Source: Bacteroidota bacterium
GTDB lineage: Bacteria > Bacteroidota > Bacteroidia > M30B66
Length of the DNA stretch: 64,000 bases
Assembly: GCA_027490225.1 (NCBI GenBank)
Contig: JAIXYK010000053.1
Coordinates: 1-64,000, forward strand
Reading direction: 5' to 3'
Numbering within the stretch: the stretch's first letter is position 1; every line of letters starts with the position of its first letter. This document shows, piece by piece, positions 47,601 through 55,357 of the stretch. The notes beneath the pieces are model-generated. The model was not told the origin of the DNA, searched no databases, and saw only the letters and a program-made list of their open reading frames with translations. Both the position numbers and the translations under genes were made by a program.

Positions 47601-48501
47601 TATTAGTGCTTGGGTCGTTGGCGTCGGTTGTGCAAGTGTTTGGCGCATCGGTGCAATTTACAACTGCAGTAGATTGGTCGGGAGGAGTATCACAAACATG
47701 GTCTCCATCTGTTTGGCAGTTGTTGTTGGTGCATGCCCCTTCGAAAGTATGGTAAAGACCAAGGTAATGGCCAGCTTCGTGAATGTGCACTTTTGAATTG
47801 TTTATGGAACTTCCAAACAACTCGGCTTCATTCACAATGCCATCTTCTGCTTGTCCTTGAGAAGTAGGGAAAAAGGCGTAACCAGCGATTCCAGCGCCCA
47901 TGGATATGGAAGTGATTTCTTTGACCAACCAAATGTTAAGGTACTTGTTTGGGTCCCATCGAATGAGGTTTTTTAAAGCGCTATCTTGTGTTTCGACGGT
48001 TACGTTAGAGAGTTCTGAATAACCTCTGTTAATGCCATTTGTAAATAATCCGTCAGGGTCTTGTTGTGCTAAACAGAAACGAATATTTGCATCTGTACCA
48101 TTTGGGTCGAAATAAGCACCAGCGTTTGCAAATGCATCGTTGAGGTGTTGAATGCCATCGAATATTTGCTGGTCTGTGATGTTTTCAGCTCCGTTTAGGT
48201 GAATTACATGCACAACAACTGGAATGGTTTGAATAGAGCGAGAGGCGCCGTATTGTGCAGCAAGTATTTTTTGATTCATTAACTGCAAACGGTTTGCATA
48301 ACTTGGATTGGCTGCAATTTTTTGTTGCAAGAGCTGGTCGGTTAAACATTTAACTGGAGGAGAAATGCTTTGGTTAATGGCATTGTTGGAAGAAGTTCTG
48401 ACAAGTTGCGCATGAAGAGGCAAAATTCCAAGGAACAAAATGTAGAAAACACTTTGAAGAATGCAGAGTTTATGGTAGTTTGTTGTAGATTTATAAGTCA
48501 T
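44686..48501 (-). CDS. Secreted M43-type (pappalysin-like) metalloprotease with T9SS domain
   Basis: 1271 residues. Signal peptide ending PLHAQ (~32). The catalytic domain (~90-350) has the zinc motif HEAGHYLGLYH at 241-251 (His241, Glu242, His245, His251) and a later Met-turn segment 'YMDYGFQAC', as in M43 cytophagalysin/pappalysin enzymes. PKD-like repeats, a ~350-residue propeller-like region ('LLFLSDGSKIWDANYG', 'NDGNRMAACMIAGWP', 'SPDNSKLYVSLW'), further Ig-like modules and a type A sorting domain (FPNPANEEVQI) follow. It is likely a secreted protease for protein degradation. Its 3' end carries a REP-like repeat. Confidence 0.92.
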   Translation of the reverse strand: MTYKSTTNYHKLCILQSVFYILFLGILPLHAQLVRTSSNNAINQSISPPVKCLTDQLLQQKIAANPSYANRLQLMNQKILAAQYGASRSIQTIPVVVHVIHLNGAENITDQQIFDGIQHLNDAFANAGAYFDPNGTDANIRFCLAQQDPDGLFTNGINRGYSELSNVTVETQDSALKNLIRWDPNKYLNIWLVKEITSISMGAGIAGYAFFPTSQGQAEDGIVNEAELFGSSINNSKVHIHEAGHYLGLYHTFEGACTNNNCQTDGDHVCDTPPDQSTAVVNCTDAPNTCTTDANDPSTNNPFRAVALGGIGDQPDQFQNYMDYGFQACQKFFTAGQAARMQAALNEERAILLQSVACQSLCFFPMQSNITSSSLQITAGDSITFTATFVSNPISLPNFVEWKINNQIVGNQYELTYLFPTAGTYTIELTAFNDSPNCLETKTLIVQVECPSQANFNFTSTTEFNPGDQITTTNLSLNNLSNQWILDGQPSTTNTIWNQTFLTAGAHALYLITGNGTCFDTSATKFFQIGNCNYSKVTDNWVFANGGMRFTEGGILQTASPIFDVFNECTSTISDADGNLLFLSDGSKIWDANYGIMPNGNSLLGCQSSSQAVIITPNPGNPNQFYVFTNDCSENYLANGMRYSLVDMTLNGGLGDVVPNYKNIKILDLGSEKLSATWHANGRDIWVGAQENGTNKWYAFLIDNNGINIQPVISNIGTASQSELGGMRFSNDGNRMAACMIAGWPWRVLVSDFNKQTGEYFNPIELLLSTEINQQPFNVVFSPDNSKLYVSLWQGSDLLQYDLTYTTANAIQNSRYAVDPYNLATFGTLVLASNGKIYVNPNTGGNIDEIREPNLPGAACQFYSRPIGEFPTFQSGSSFPNMLQGYLNPSNPVIAGPQNICKGGGTYTYGIALSSAEDSTIWQHIGQGVFSAQNGQNSCTLTSGNNIGTDTIFATVFGRCGITRDTIHIQTNQQETTNLPEQIFGCDSLWLNPGNDFIYYLWQDGSTQNPYFIDTAGVYFVTLKGHSGCIFTDTTIYSPYPTVTNLSLGPDDNICGDQVVVLQTTQNYLSYTWQDGSQNSTYTAFNSGSYWVTVPSGCENSVTDTIQITASTPINLNLNLNGVSTVCKTALPFTLNAPAGFISYLWSTGATSQNLPLTSIGTYSLLATDAFGCESRDTFYVIDCILGINETDAKNSFSIFPNPANEEVQISFSHPENGTIQVFNNLGQLCYSQEIKSTKQEKLNISNWSQGTYLVRFTSNNTFTSRVFVKH

Positions 48502-48841
48502 TATCTAGAAATTATATATTTATTGATAATTGATTGTTGATTGTTGATTACAGCTTTTAATTAGCTGCATATTCTATTTCAAATATAATGATAAACTCAA
48601 GGTTCACTTAAAGGCATTTTCAAAAAGCACAAAATTGGGTATTTCACCGAACTAATGATACTATACTAGAGTAATTCCTAACTAAGGCGGAATTTACAGC
48701 GTAAGCGGGTGAGCCAGACACCTTGTGTGGGCGAACACGCGACCGCCGCTGATGCGCGCAGCTTGAAAAGCGCGCATTGGCGGCGGGTACGCCCTAGTTT
48801 GTTAAATAATAATGGTTAACTTGATGTTATTCAACCAATGT
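48502..48841. other. Intergenic region with promoter and REP-like repeat copy 2
   Basis: 340 bp between the metalloprotease start (48501) and the cyclase stop (48842), both minus strand. The part next to 48501 is AT-rich and should hold the protease promoter. The part near 48842 holds the repeat at 48696-48796. No gene is present. Confidence 0.55.
48696..48796 (-). repeat. REP-like GC-rich repeat, copy 2
   Basis: 101 bp, nearly identical to copies 1 and 3 along its 5' half. The stem changes to CCGCCGCTGATGCGCGC / GCGCGCATTGGCGGCGG, with two mispaired positions. It lies 45 nt after the minus-strand cyclase stop, in the same orientation as the other copies. Confidence 0.75.
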
Positions 48842-50053
48842 TTACCTCTCCAAAAAATACATATCCATTTCGCCTTTGTTTTTGGCTTGCATTTTACCGC
48901 GGTGGGTGCAGGTGAAATTGGATTTGATAGTCTGATAAGTGGTTTCGCTGATATTGATTTTTCCTGGTTCGCTGCATTGTTCGATGCGCGCGGCAGTGTT
49001 AACGGTATCGCCCCAAATGTCGTAGGCGAATTTTTTCAGACCTACAATTCCGGCCACAACAGGGCCAGAATTAATTCCAATTCTGATATCGAAAAATGGC
49101 TGGTTATTTTTGGTACATTCTACTTTGTAATTATTTACAAATGCTTGGATGGCCAATGCTGCAGAAGCCACGTTAAAAGCGTGTTTTTCGTCTTTTATAG
49201 GTAATCCGCTTACTGCAATGTAGCCATCGCCAACTGTTTTAATTTTTTCGAGGTGATGTTCGGTAATAATATTATCGAAATGAATAAAATAATAGTTTAA
49301 CAAATTAACCAGCTCTTTTGCAGTAAGGGTTTCGCTCACTTTTGTGAAGTTTACAAAATCGGTAAATAATACCGTTACATTTTCAAAATACTTGGCTTCT
49401 GCTGTGCCTTTGTATTTTAATTCTTCGGCTGTTTCGGCAGGTAGAATATTTAATAAAAGGTCGTCTGATTTTTTCTTTTCGGCTGTTAATTCGCTGGTTC
49501 TTTCAATTACTTTTTGTTCTAATATTTCATTTTGCTGGAGAATCATTTTCTCTTTATCAGCCATCAATTCAATCACATTTTGTTGAGCGGCATTTTTTTC
49601 TGTGAGCGCTATTTCTTTTTCTTTTAATGTTTCAATTAATTTAATTTTTGCTTCTTTTCCTTGCAAAAATACTTTGAAATCGTTGATGGCTTTTACCATT
49701 GTAGTTTCCAAATCGGTCATGTCTATTGGTTTAACTACAAAGTCGAAAGCGCCGCGGTTCATTGCGGTTCTGATGTTTGAAATATCGCTGTAAGCAGAAA
49801 CTACAACTGTTTTTAATTCTAAGTTATTTTCATTGATACGGTTAAGCAATGTAAGGCCATCCATTACAGGCATATTAATGTCTGTAAGCATAATATTAAG
49901 GTCATTATCGGCAATTAATTTTGCTAATGCTTCTTCGCCATTTAATGCAAATTCGAAATGATATTCACCTTCACGTATTTTGCTTCTGAATTTCTGGGTT
50001 ATAAGTACCTGAAGATCTGGTTCATCATCTACAATTAATATTCTTTGGGCCAT
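48842..50053 (-). CDS. Receiver-adenylate cyclase fusion
   Basis: 403 residues. Receiver domain with acidic pair (DDE, 9-11) and phospho-acceptor Asp58 (MLTDINMP). Long coiled coil (~130-195) and linker 'DDLLLNILPAETAEEL'. Class III cyclase domain (~225-403) with metal Asp232 (LFTDF) and Asp276 (VGDGY). Lys272 and Asp345 (YDIWGDT) specify ATP, and Asn352/Arg356 are catalytic. All needed residues are present, so phosphorylation probably controls cAMP output. It lies 9 nt after a single-domain receiver gene and downstream of a histidine kinase, all on the minus strand. A cytosolic location is expected. Confidence 0.93.
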   Translation of the reverse strand: MAQRILIVDDEPDLQVLITQKFRSKIREGEYHFEFALNGEEALAKLIADNDLNIMLTDINMPVMDGLTLLNRINENNLELKTVVVSAYSDISNIRTAMNRGAFDFVVKPIDMTDLETTMVKAINDFKVFLQGKEAKIKLIETLKEKEIALTEKNAAQQNVIELMADKEKMILQQNEILEQKVIERTSELTAEKKKSDDLLLNILPAETAEELKYKGTAEAKYFENVTVLFTDFVNFTKVSETLTAKELVNLLNYYFIHFDNIITEHHLEKIKTVGDGYIAVSGLPIKDEKHAFNVASAALAIQAFVNNYKVECTKNNQPFFDIRIGINSGPVVAGIVGLKKFAYDIWGDTVNTAARIEQCSEPGKINISETTYQTIKSNFTCTHRGKMQAKNKGEMDMYFLER

Positions 50054-50062
50054 AAATAAATA

Positions 50063-50437
50063 TTAATTTAATTCGAGAATTCTATTTTTTAATTCATTAA
50101 AATCTACAGGTTTGGTTAAATATCCATCTGCACCAAGTCGTTGAGATTCGTTAATATAATGTGGATTTCCATATGCGGTAATCATTACCACACGTAAATG
50201 TGGGTAGGCTTTCTTCACTTCTTCGAGCAATTGTAAACCTGTCATACCGGGCATATTAATATCAGATAATAGCATTACCAAATCGAAAGGATTTAAGGTA
50301 TCCATATATGCCATTGCACCTGGCGCGCTGAATGCAAAATGCAATTCCACTTCACCTGATTTAATTTGCTTGCGGAATTGTTGTTTAAACATTATTTCCA
50401 CATCCATTTCATCATCTACAACTAGTATTTTTATCAT
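50063..50437 (-). CDS. Single-domain response regulator
   Basis: 124 residues forming only a receiver domain: acidic DDE at 8-10, phospho-acceptor Asp59 (LLSDINMP), conserved Thr near 88 (VMITAYG) and Lys109 (YLTKPVD). It is similar to the receiver of the adenylate cyclase gene that follows 9 nt later. It has no output domain and may relay phosphate or compete for the kinase encoded upstream (50487). Confidence 0.92.
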   Translation of the reverse strand: MIKILVVDDEMDVEIMFKQQFRKQIKSGEVELHFAFSAPGAMAYMDTLNPFDLVMLLSDINMPGMTGLQLLEEVKKAYPHLRVVMITAYGNPHYINESQRLGADGYLTKPVDFNELKNRILELN

Positions 50438-50486
50438 GATTTTGGAATTTTATTCAATTTTTATGTTTCTATGTTAGAATAATATT

Positions 50487-51458
50487 TCACAAGGGCAAAT
50501 TAACTGAAAACTCTGTAAAATCATTCAATTCACTTTTTACTTTTAAATCCCCACCATGTGATTTTATAATATCATAACTCAAACTTAATCCTAAACCAGT
50601 GCCTTTTCCTGCGGGTTTGGTGGTGAAGAAGGGTTCAAAGATTTTTTCTTGGATGTTTTGAGCAATTCCATTTCCATTATCTTTTATTGAAATAGAAATT
50701 GTATTATTTATTTGTTTTGTTGAGAGTGTTACTGATGGTTTATAATTGAAAGTTTTGTCTTCAAGTTCCCGCTCTCTTACAGCATCGAATGCATTGTTGA
50801 TGAGGTTTAAAATAACACGGGAAATATCTTGCACTACGCAATTGACTTTTGGAAAATTAGAATCTAAGTTTTTTACCATTTCGCAATTGAAACCGGCATC
50901 AGTGGCACGTTTACCATGAAACGAAAGGTTGAGATATTCTTCGCACAATTGATTGATGTCGGTAAGTTGTTTTTCGCCAGCGCCGCTGCGGGAATGTTGC
51001 AGCATATTTTTTACAATGCTGTCGGCACGTTTGCCATGTTCGTTAATTTTTTGAAGGTTGATTTCGAGGTCTGCTAATATTTCATTGCGTTCTTCTTCTG
51101 AATTGGAGGTTTTAAATTCTTTGATAAGTTCGTTGCTCAATTCACTGAAATTATTTACAAAGTTGAGTGGGTTTTTTATTTCGTGGGCAATACCTGCAGT
51201 GAGCGCTCCGAGTGATGCGAGTTTTTCTTGTTGAACGAGTTGAGTTTGGGTAGATTTAAGTAATTCAAATGTTGCTTTAGTTTCATCGTTTAAAATTTTT
51301 AGTTTGCCATTTGTTTTTTGTTTAAGATAAATAGCAAATCCTAAAGTAATGGCAAATAATCCTAGTAACGCAGTAATTCCTAATAATAAAAAATTGTTCT
51401 TTTTACTATTGGTTTGCTGTTCCTTCAGAAGAGCAATTCCAATTGCATCTTCTTGCAT
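50487..51458 (-). CDS. Histidine kinase, C-terminal part of a split TPR kinase
   Basis: 323 residues starting at an ATG directly after a 10-A tract. One membrane helix (~22-43), coiled coil, HisKA with His92 (TAGIAHEIKNPLNF) and HATPase (NLINNAFDAV; DNGNGI; GKGTGLGLSLSYDI). It lacks its own sensor: the TPR frame 51406-52785 reads into this one if a single A is skipped (…EVEKK then MQEDAIGIALL). The predicted joined protein is about 770 residues, the architecture seen in the other TPR kinases of this window. It could also be translated separately from its own ATG. Its kinase domain nearly duplicates that of 53789-55126. Confidence 0.88.
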   Translation of the reverse strand: MQEDAIGIALLKEQQTNSKKNNFLLLGITALLGLFAITLGFAIYLKQKTNGKLKILNDETKATFELLKSTQTQLVQQEKLASLGALTAGIAHEIKNPLNFVNNFSELSNELIKEFKTSNSEEERNEILADLEINLQKINEHGKRADSIVKNMLQHSRSGAGEKQLTDINQLCEEYLNLSFHGKRATDAGFNCEMVKNLDSNFPKVNCVVQDISRVILNLINNAFDAVRERELEDKTFNYKPSVTLSTKQINNTISISIKDNGNGIAQNIQEKIFEPFFTTKPAGKGTGLGLSLSYDIIKSHGGDLKVKSELNDFTEFSVNLPL

Positions 51459-52785
51459 TTTTTTTTTCTACTTCGAAACTAATTAGTTTATTGGCTTTCT
51501 GTTCTATTTCAATCTGTTCTTTGAGGTTAAGTATTTCATTCAAAACTTTGACAGCTTCTTTATTTTTACCTAAAGTTAAATAAGCTTCAGATAATAATTT
51601 TAATTCTTTTAGCAACAAAGTAACTAAGTTAAATTGCTTTAATGCTTTAATTTCTGGAGTTAATGCAATGATTGCTTCTTCTGGCTTATTTTGTAATAAT
51701 TTTATTTTTGCATAATAGTAATTTGGAATTAAGTTACCGAAAAAGCTTGGGATTATAAATTTCATCGAATCCATTAAATCAATACTTTTCTTCTCATAAT
51801 AAATTGCAGAATCTAATTTTCCTTTCCATAAAAAATCACTTCCTAATTCCATATAATAGTGAGCTACAAATAATGGGACATTGTTTTCATTATTTATAAT
51901 GGTTTTTGTTTTTGCAAAGTAATAAGTAGCACTGTCGCTTCTCAATTGACTTTTACATTTTGCCATTTGCATGAAAAGGTAACTTGATTCATTAAAAGAT
52001 TTTTTATCATTTAAATTATTAAATTCATTAATTGCTTTTATTAAATATTTTTCTGCGTATTTTGGATCTTCATTGTCTAAGAAATAGCTACCTAAAACAG
52101 AAAACCGGTTTATTTTTCCTTGTTTACCAAGTAGTCCCAATAATGGATTATCAATTTTAAAATTTTGATTATCGTTTAAATAATCTGCTGACTTTAACAT
52201 GTAATATTCAGCGTTTTCAGTTAAACTTAAGCGATTGTAAAAACCGGAAAGGACTTGATATACAATAGAAAGTGCTGCAGAATCTTTTTTAACAGTTACA
52301 TTATTTTCTAATTTGTTATAGTATTCTATACCATCTTTAATTTTATTACTGTTTCTAAATGGGATTCTCATTTCTCTTAATAAAGATAAAATAGAATAAT
52401 ATTCATATCCTGTTGCTTTATTAAAATTATTTTCAAAATAATTTTGACCACTTTTAATTATATCTTCATTTGGTATCGTATTAAGGTATAAATGGCTAAT
52501 AATGAAATTTATGTTAATGTCAGTACATCTTTTCTTATCTAAAGAGCCTTCTAGCCTCTTAATTTCAGAATTTATTTTATTGTTGGTGAGTAAATTTTTA
52601 TTTTCATTATCCCAAAATAATTTAATTACTTTATCATAGTAAATCGTGTTATTAAATGTTTTTTCATTTATTTTATTTAGATTTATTAAAATGGAATCTT
52701 CAATTGCATTTGATTGGCAAATGCTAGCAGTGCTGAGAATAAAAATGGAAATAAAAATAAGAAGTAAGTTTTTTATTTTTAACAT
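51406..52785 (-). CDS. TPR sensor half of the split histidine kinase
   Basis: 459 residues as read, of which the last ~11 (NARRCNWNCSSEGTANQ) are out-of-frame noise after the A10 tract. A signal peptide (~22, ending ICQ) is followed by TPR-like helical repeats (~80-430; 'AEYYMLKSADYL', 'PKYAEKYLIKAINEFNNL', 'AIYYEKKSIDLMDS') and a coiled coil. No kinase residues are present. The natural product is probably a membrane-bound TPR histidine kinase continuing into 50487-51458. Whether the split is genuine, suppressed by slippage, or a sequencing error cannot be told from one sequence. Confidence 0.8.
   Translation of the reverse strand: MLKIKNLLLIFISIFILSTASICQSNAIEDSILINLNKINEKTFNNTIYYDKVIKLFWDNENKNLLTNNKINSEIKRLEGSLDKKRCTDININFIISHLYLNTIPNEDIIKSGQNYFENNFNKATGYEYYSILSLLREMRIPFRNSNKIKDGIEYYNKLENNVTVKKDSAALSIVYQVLSGFYNRLSLTENAEYYMLKSADYLNDNQNFKIDNPLLGLLGKQGKINRFSVLGSYFLDNEDPKYAEKYLIKAINEFNNLNDKKSFNESSYLFMQMAKCKSQLRSDSATYYFAKTKTIINNENNVPLFVAHYYMELGSDFLWKGKLDSAIYYEKKSIDLMDSMKFIIPSFFGNLIPNYYYAKIKLLQNKPEEAIIALTPEIKALKQFNLVTLLLKELKLLSEAYLTLGKNKEAVKVLNEILNLKEQIEIEQKANKLISFEVEKKNARRCNWNCSSEGTANQ
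51459..51468 (-). other. A10 homopolymer at the TPR/kinase frame break
   Basis: Ten consecutive A on the minus strand, immediately before the ATG of the kinase half. With nine A the two reading frames join without a stop. Runs of nine or more A are known sites of transcriptional slippage and of phase variation, and also of base-calling error. Confidence 0.8.
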
Positions 52786-52856
52786 ATTTGTTTATAAATA
52801 GTATTGTAGTGAAAATAATTTATGAATTTATTTCTTATTTAATTTTGATGGTAAAA

Positions 52857-53483
52857 CTAAATTAAAAATTCTCTTACTTTTTTATTAATTTCATCTTGCA
52901 CGCTTTTCCAGGTTTGATTTTTAAGGCTTATTGGGTCTTCGCTCTCTTCTGCATCTGCAAAAAATGTAATTGCTTGAGGAACGGTAATTAATAAATTTTG
53001 GGTGGTATATTTTTCTTTATGGTAATGAATAAAATTAGCAATGTTATAATGCTTTAAAAGTTCGGCAATATCCCAAAAATCTTTCTTTTTCCCACGACCT
53101 AAAATTGCTTGTATTTTCATGGCTATTAAATCCTCTGTAGAAAACATCCGAATTCCATCTTTTTCAATTTCTGGGCGAATAAGAGGATGCGGGTGACGAA
53201 CAATATCGACTTTTACCTTGTCTACGAAACAGAAAATTCCAAATCGAGGGTTAGTAGATCTATTTTCGAAGGCTGAGCCAAATTTATTTTCAAATGCACT
53301 TATGATTTCTTTATTCTCAAAAGGTTTATTTGAAAATAAATCTAAATCAATTGACATTCTGTGTCCATACAAAAGTGATAGGGCAGTACCTCCAACGAGT
53401 GAAAAAAATTTCAACTCTGGCATTTCCATCAATTGTCTTAATAAGGAAAGAGTGTGGGGTTCGACTGTCTTAAAATGTAACAT
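52857..53483 (-). CDS. AbiEii/AbiGii-family nucleotidyltransferase toxin
   Basis: 208 residues with the nucleotidyltransferase signature of the AbiEii family: 'FSLVGGTALSLLYGHR' followed by DLD at 46-48 (SIDLDLF), and a conserved 'STEDLIAMKIQAILGRGKKKDFWDIAELL' helix pair near 115-145. These enzymes act as type IV toxins or abortive-infection effectors by adding nucleotides to tRNA. The start overlaps the end of the preceding small gene by 46 nt, so the two are coupled. Both lie between two nearly duplicate kinase genes, which suggests an inserted defence or stability module. Confidence 0.87.
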   Translation of the reverse strand: MLHFKTVEPHTLSLLRQLMEMPELKFFSLVGGTALSLLYGHRMSIDLDLFSNKPFENKEIISAFENKFGSAFENRSTNPRFGIFCFVDKVKVDIVRHPHPLIRPEIEKDGIRMFSTEDLIAMKIQAILGRGKKKDFWDIAELLKHYNIANFIHYHKEKYTTQNLLITVPQAITFFADAEESEDPISLKNQTWKSVQDEINKKVREFLI

Positions 53484-53740
53484 CTAAAATCTGTTAATGG
53501 TCTGTTTATTACCGCACTTGCTAAATACATGGTGACTTCAGGTAAAAATTTTGCATTTAGCAATGCAGCTGTAACTTTTTCGTCGCCATAATAGCGTCGG
53601 CAGTTGCGAATATCTTCTACGTCACCTCTCTCGAAAACGCGTTCTATTACAAAGTTTGCTTTTGCGTCATAGTCGATGTTTTCGAAAACTACATCCCAAA
53701 AAATACGCTGGTTAAAAATGGGTTTAGGTTTAACTTCCAT
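53438..53740 (-). CDS. Probable antitoxin partner of the AbiEii-like toxin
   Basis: 100 residues from the ATG at 53740 (MEVKPKPIFNQRIFW); the longer frame to 53776 adds only a Lys/Tyr-rich leader. It resembles the small proteins that precede AbiEii-type toxins in Bacteroidota ('RIFWDVVFENIDYDAK', 'VIERVFERGDVEDIRNCRRYYG', 'LPEVTMYLAS'). I recall these as DUF6922-like, but cannot confirm it. It may bind DNA for autoregulation; no clear helix-turn-helix is obvious. It overlaps the toxin start, the usual antitoxin-then-toxin order. Confidence 0.72.
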   Translation of the reverse strand: MEVKPKPIFNQRIFWDVVFENIDYDAKANFVIERVFERGDVEDIRNCRRYYGDEKVTAALLNAKFLPEVTMYLASAVINRPLTDFRCYILRQSNPTLFPY

Positions 53741-53788
53741 TATGTAAAAATAGTATTTATAAATTTTAAACTTCACATTTGATTGGAA

Positions 53789-55126
53789 CTATATTGGCAG
53801 GGAAATAATAAACTCACTTCCTTCCCCTTCTTTGGTTTTCAATTTCATTTCACCACCATGTGCTTTTACAATATCGTAACTCAAACTCAATCCTAAGCCT
53901 GTGCCTTGTCCTGCGGGTTTGGTGGTGAAAAAGGGCTCAAATATTTTTTCTTGGATGTGATGCGGAATTCCTTTTCCATTATCACTGATGGAAATAGAAA
54001 TGGTATTATTTATTTTCTGCGTTGTTATTGTTACCGATGGTTTATAATTGGGAGTTTTACCTTCTATTTCACGTTCTCTTACGGCATCGAATGCGTTGTT
54101 GATGAGGTTTAAAATTACCCTTGAAATATCCTGAACCACACAATTGACTCTTGGTAAATTAGCGTCTAAGTTTTTCACCATTTCGCAATTGAAATTGGAG
54201 TCTGTGGCGCGTTTACCATGAAACGAAAGATTTAGATATTCTTCGCATAATTGATTAATATCTGTGATTTGTTTTTCGCCGGCACCGCTGCGGGAATGTT
54301 GCAGCATGTTTTTTACAATGCTGTCGGCGCGTTTGCCATGTTCGTTTATTTTTTGAAGGTTGATTTCGAGGTCGGCTAATATTTCATTGCGTTCTTCTTC
54401 TGAATTGGATGATTTGAATTCTTTGATGAGTTCGTTGCTTAACTCACTAAAATTATTTACAAAGTTGAGTGGGTTTTTTATTTCATGTGCTATTCCAGCG
54501 GTTAACGCTCCAAGAGAAGCGAGTTTTTCTTGTTGTACGAGTTGGGTTTGGGTGGATTTGAGTTCGTCAACAATTTTTTGAAGTGCTTCTTTTTGCTGAT
54601 GGATTTCGGCTGTGCGTTCTGCAACTTGCACTTCTAATTCTGCTTTTAGTTTCGTGGTTAATTGTAGTTCTTTTTCTTTTTCGGCTGCAATAATTCTGGC
54701 TTTTTCGAGCGATTTTCTTTGTCTATTATCAATGAAAAGAAGTATTCCTAACCAAAAAACAGCAAAAAGATTAGCCATATCTATGTATTCTTCCCAATCT
54801 GTATAAAGCTGTAGACTAGTTTGTTCTATTATGTATTCTGTTATATTTACAATAAATAAAGGTAAAGCTGAGTAAGTAATGGGTTTGGTTAATTGAAGAT
54901 GCTTTTTGGAAAGAGAAAGGTAGAAGAGAAAGATATACAGCGTCTGAGCTAACCAAAATGTGTAAGGAACGATTTGAGAAAAAGAACCTTCTAAAACTAA
55001 AATTCCAATACATCCATAAACTAATAGATTTATTTTCTTGTCTAGCTCGGGCTGAAGTTTTTTGCTATCTAATTTAAATTTGGCATACCAAAGAAGAATG
55101 GTAATTAAAAAGAAGTTGAATTGCAT
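53789..55126 (-). CDS. Membrane histidine kinase
   Basis: 445 residues. About five hydrophobic segments in residues 1-135, then a long coiled coil (~138-195), HisKA with His214 (TAGIAHEIKNPLNF), and HATPase with NLINNAFDAV, DNGKGI and GQGTGLGLSLSYDI. No receiver domain and no separate sensor domain, so sensing may occur in the membrane segments. From about residue 190 to the end the sequence is almost identical to the kinase at 50487-51458. It may phosphorylate the same receivers (50063, 48842). An AbiEii-like toxin pair lies between the two kinases. Confidence 0.92.
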   Translation of the reverse strand: MQFNFFLITILLWYAKFKLDSKKLQPELDKKINLLVYGCIGILVLEGSFSQIVPYTFWLAQTLYIFLFYLSLSKKHLQLTKPITYSALPLFIVNITEYIIEQTSLQLYTDWEEYIDMANLFAVFWLGILLFIDNRQRKSLEKARIIAAEKEKELQLTTKLKAELEVQVAERTAEIHQQKEALQKIVDELKSTQTQLVQQEKLASLGALTAGIAHEIKNPLNFVNNFSELSNELIKEFKSSNSEEERNEILADLEINLQKINEHGKRADSIVKNMLQHSRSGAGEKQITDINQLCEEYLNLSFHGKRATDSNFNCEMVKNLDANLPRVNCVVQDISRVILNLINNAFDAVREREIEGKTPNYKPSVTITTQKINNTISISISDNGKGIPHHIQEKIFEPFFTTKPAGQGTGLGLSLSYDIVKAHGGEMKLKTKEGEGSEFIISLPI

Positions 55127-55240
55127 ATTTTAAGTATTGAAACGTAAAGTATTATGTGAGCAAAGTAAGGATAAAGAATTTATGCCTGCTCTCTTTCCGA
55201 ATATTTTTAAAATTACTTGATTCTTAAAATGTTTCTAAAT

Positions 55241-55342
55241 GCCCAGCGTAAGCGGGTGAGCCAAACACCTTGTGTGGGCGAACACGCGACCGCCGCCAAT
55301 GCGCGCCGCTTGAAAAGCGTGCATTGGCGGCGGGTACGCCCA
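55241..55342 (-). repeat. REP-like GC-rich repeat, copy 3
   Basis: 102 bp. The stem is CCGCCGCCAATGCGCGC / GCGTGCATTGGCGGCGG. Against copy 1 both sides changed together (CCTTCGCC/GGCGAAGG to CCGCCGCC/GGCGGCGG), so the pairing is kept. It ends 15 nt before the stop of the minus-strand gene 55358-57331. Confidence 0.75.
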
Positions 55343-55357
55343 AGATTTAAAAGTCAG

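Noticed and set aside
48812-49204. Plus-strand 130-residue frame opposite the receiver-cyclase gene
   Set aside because: It lies antisense to a conserved cyclase domain and shows no family features; it is a shadow frame.
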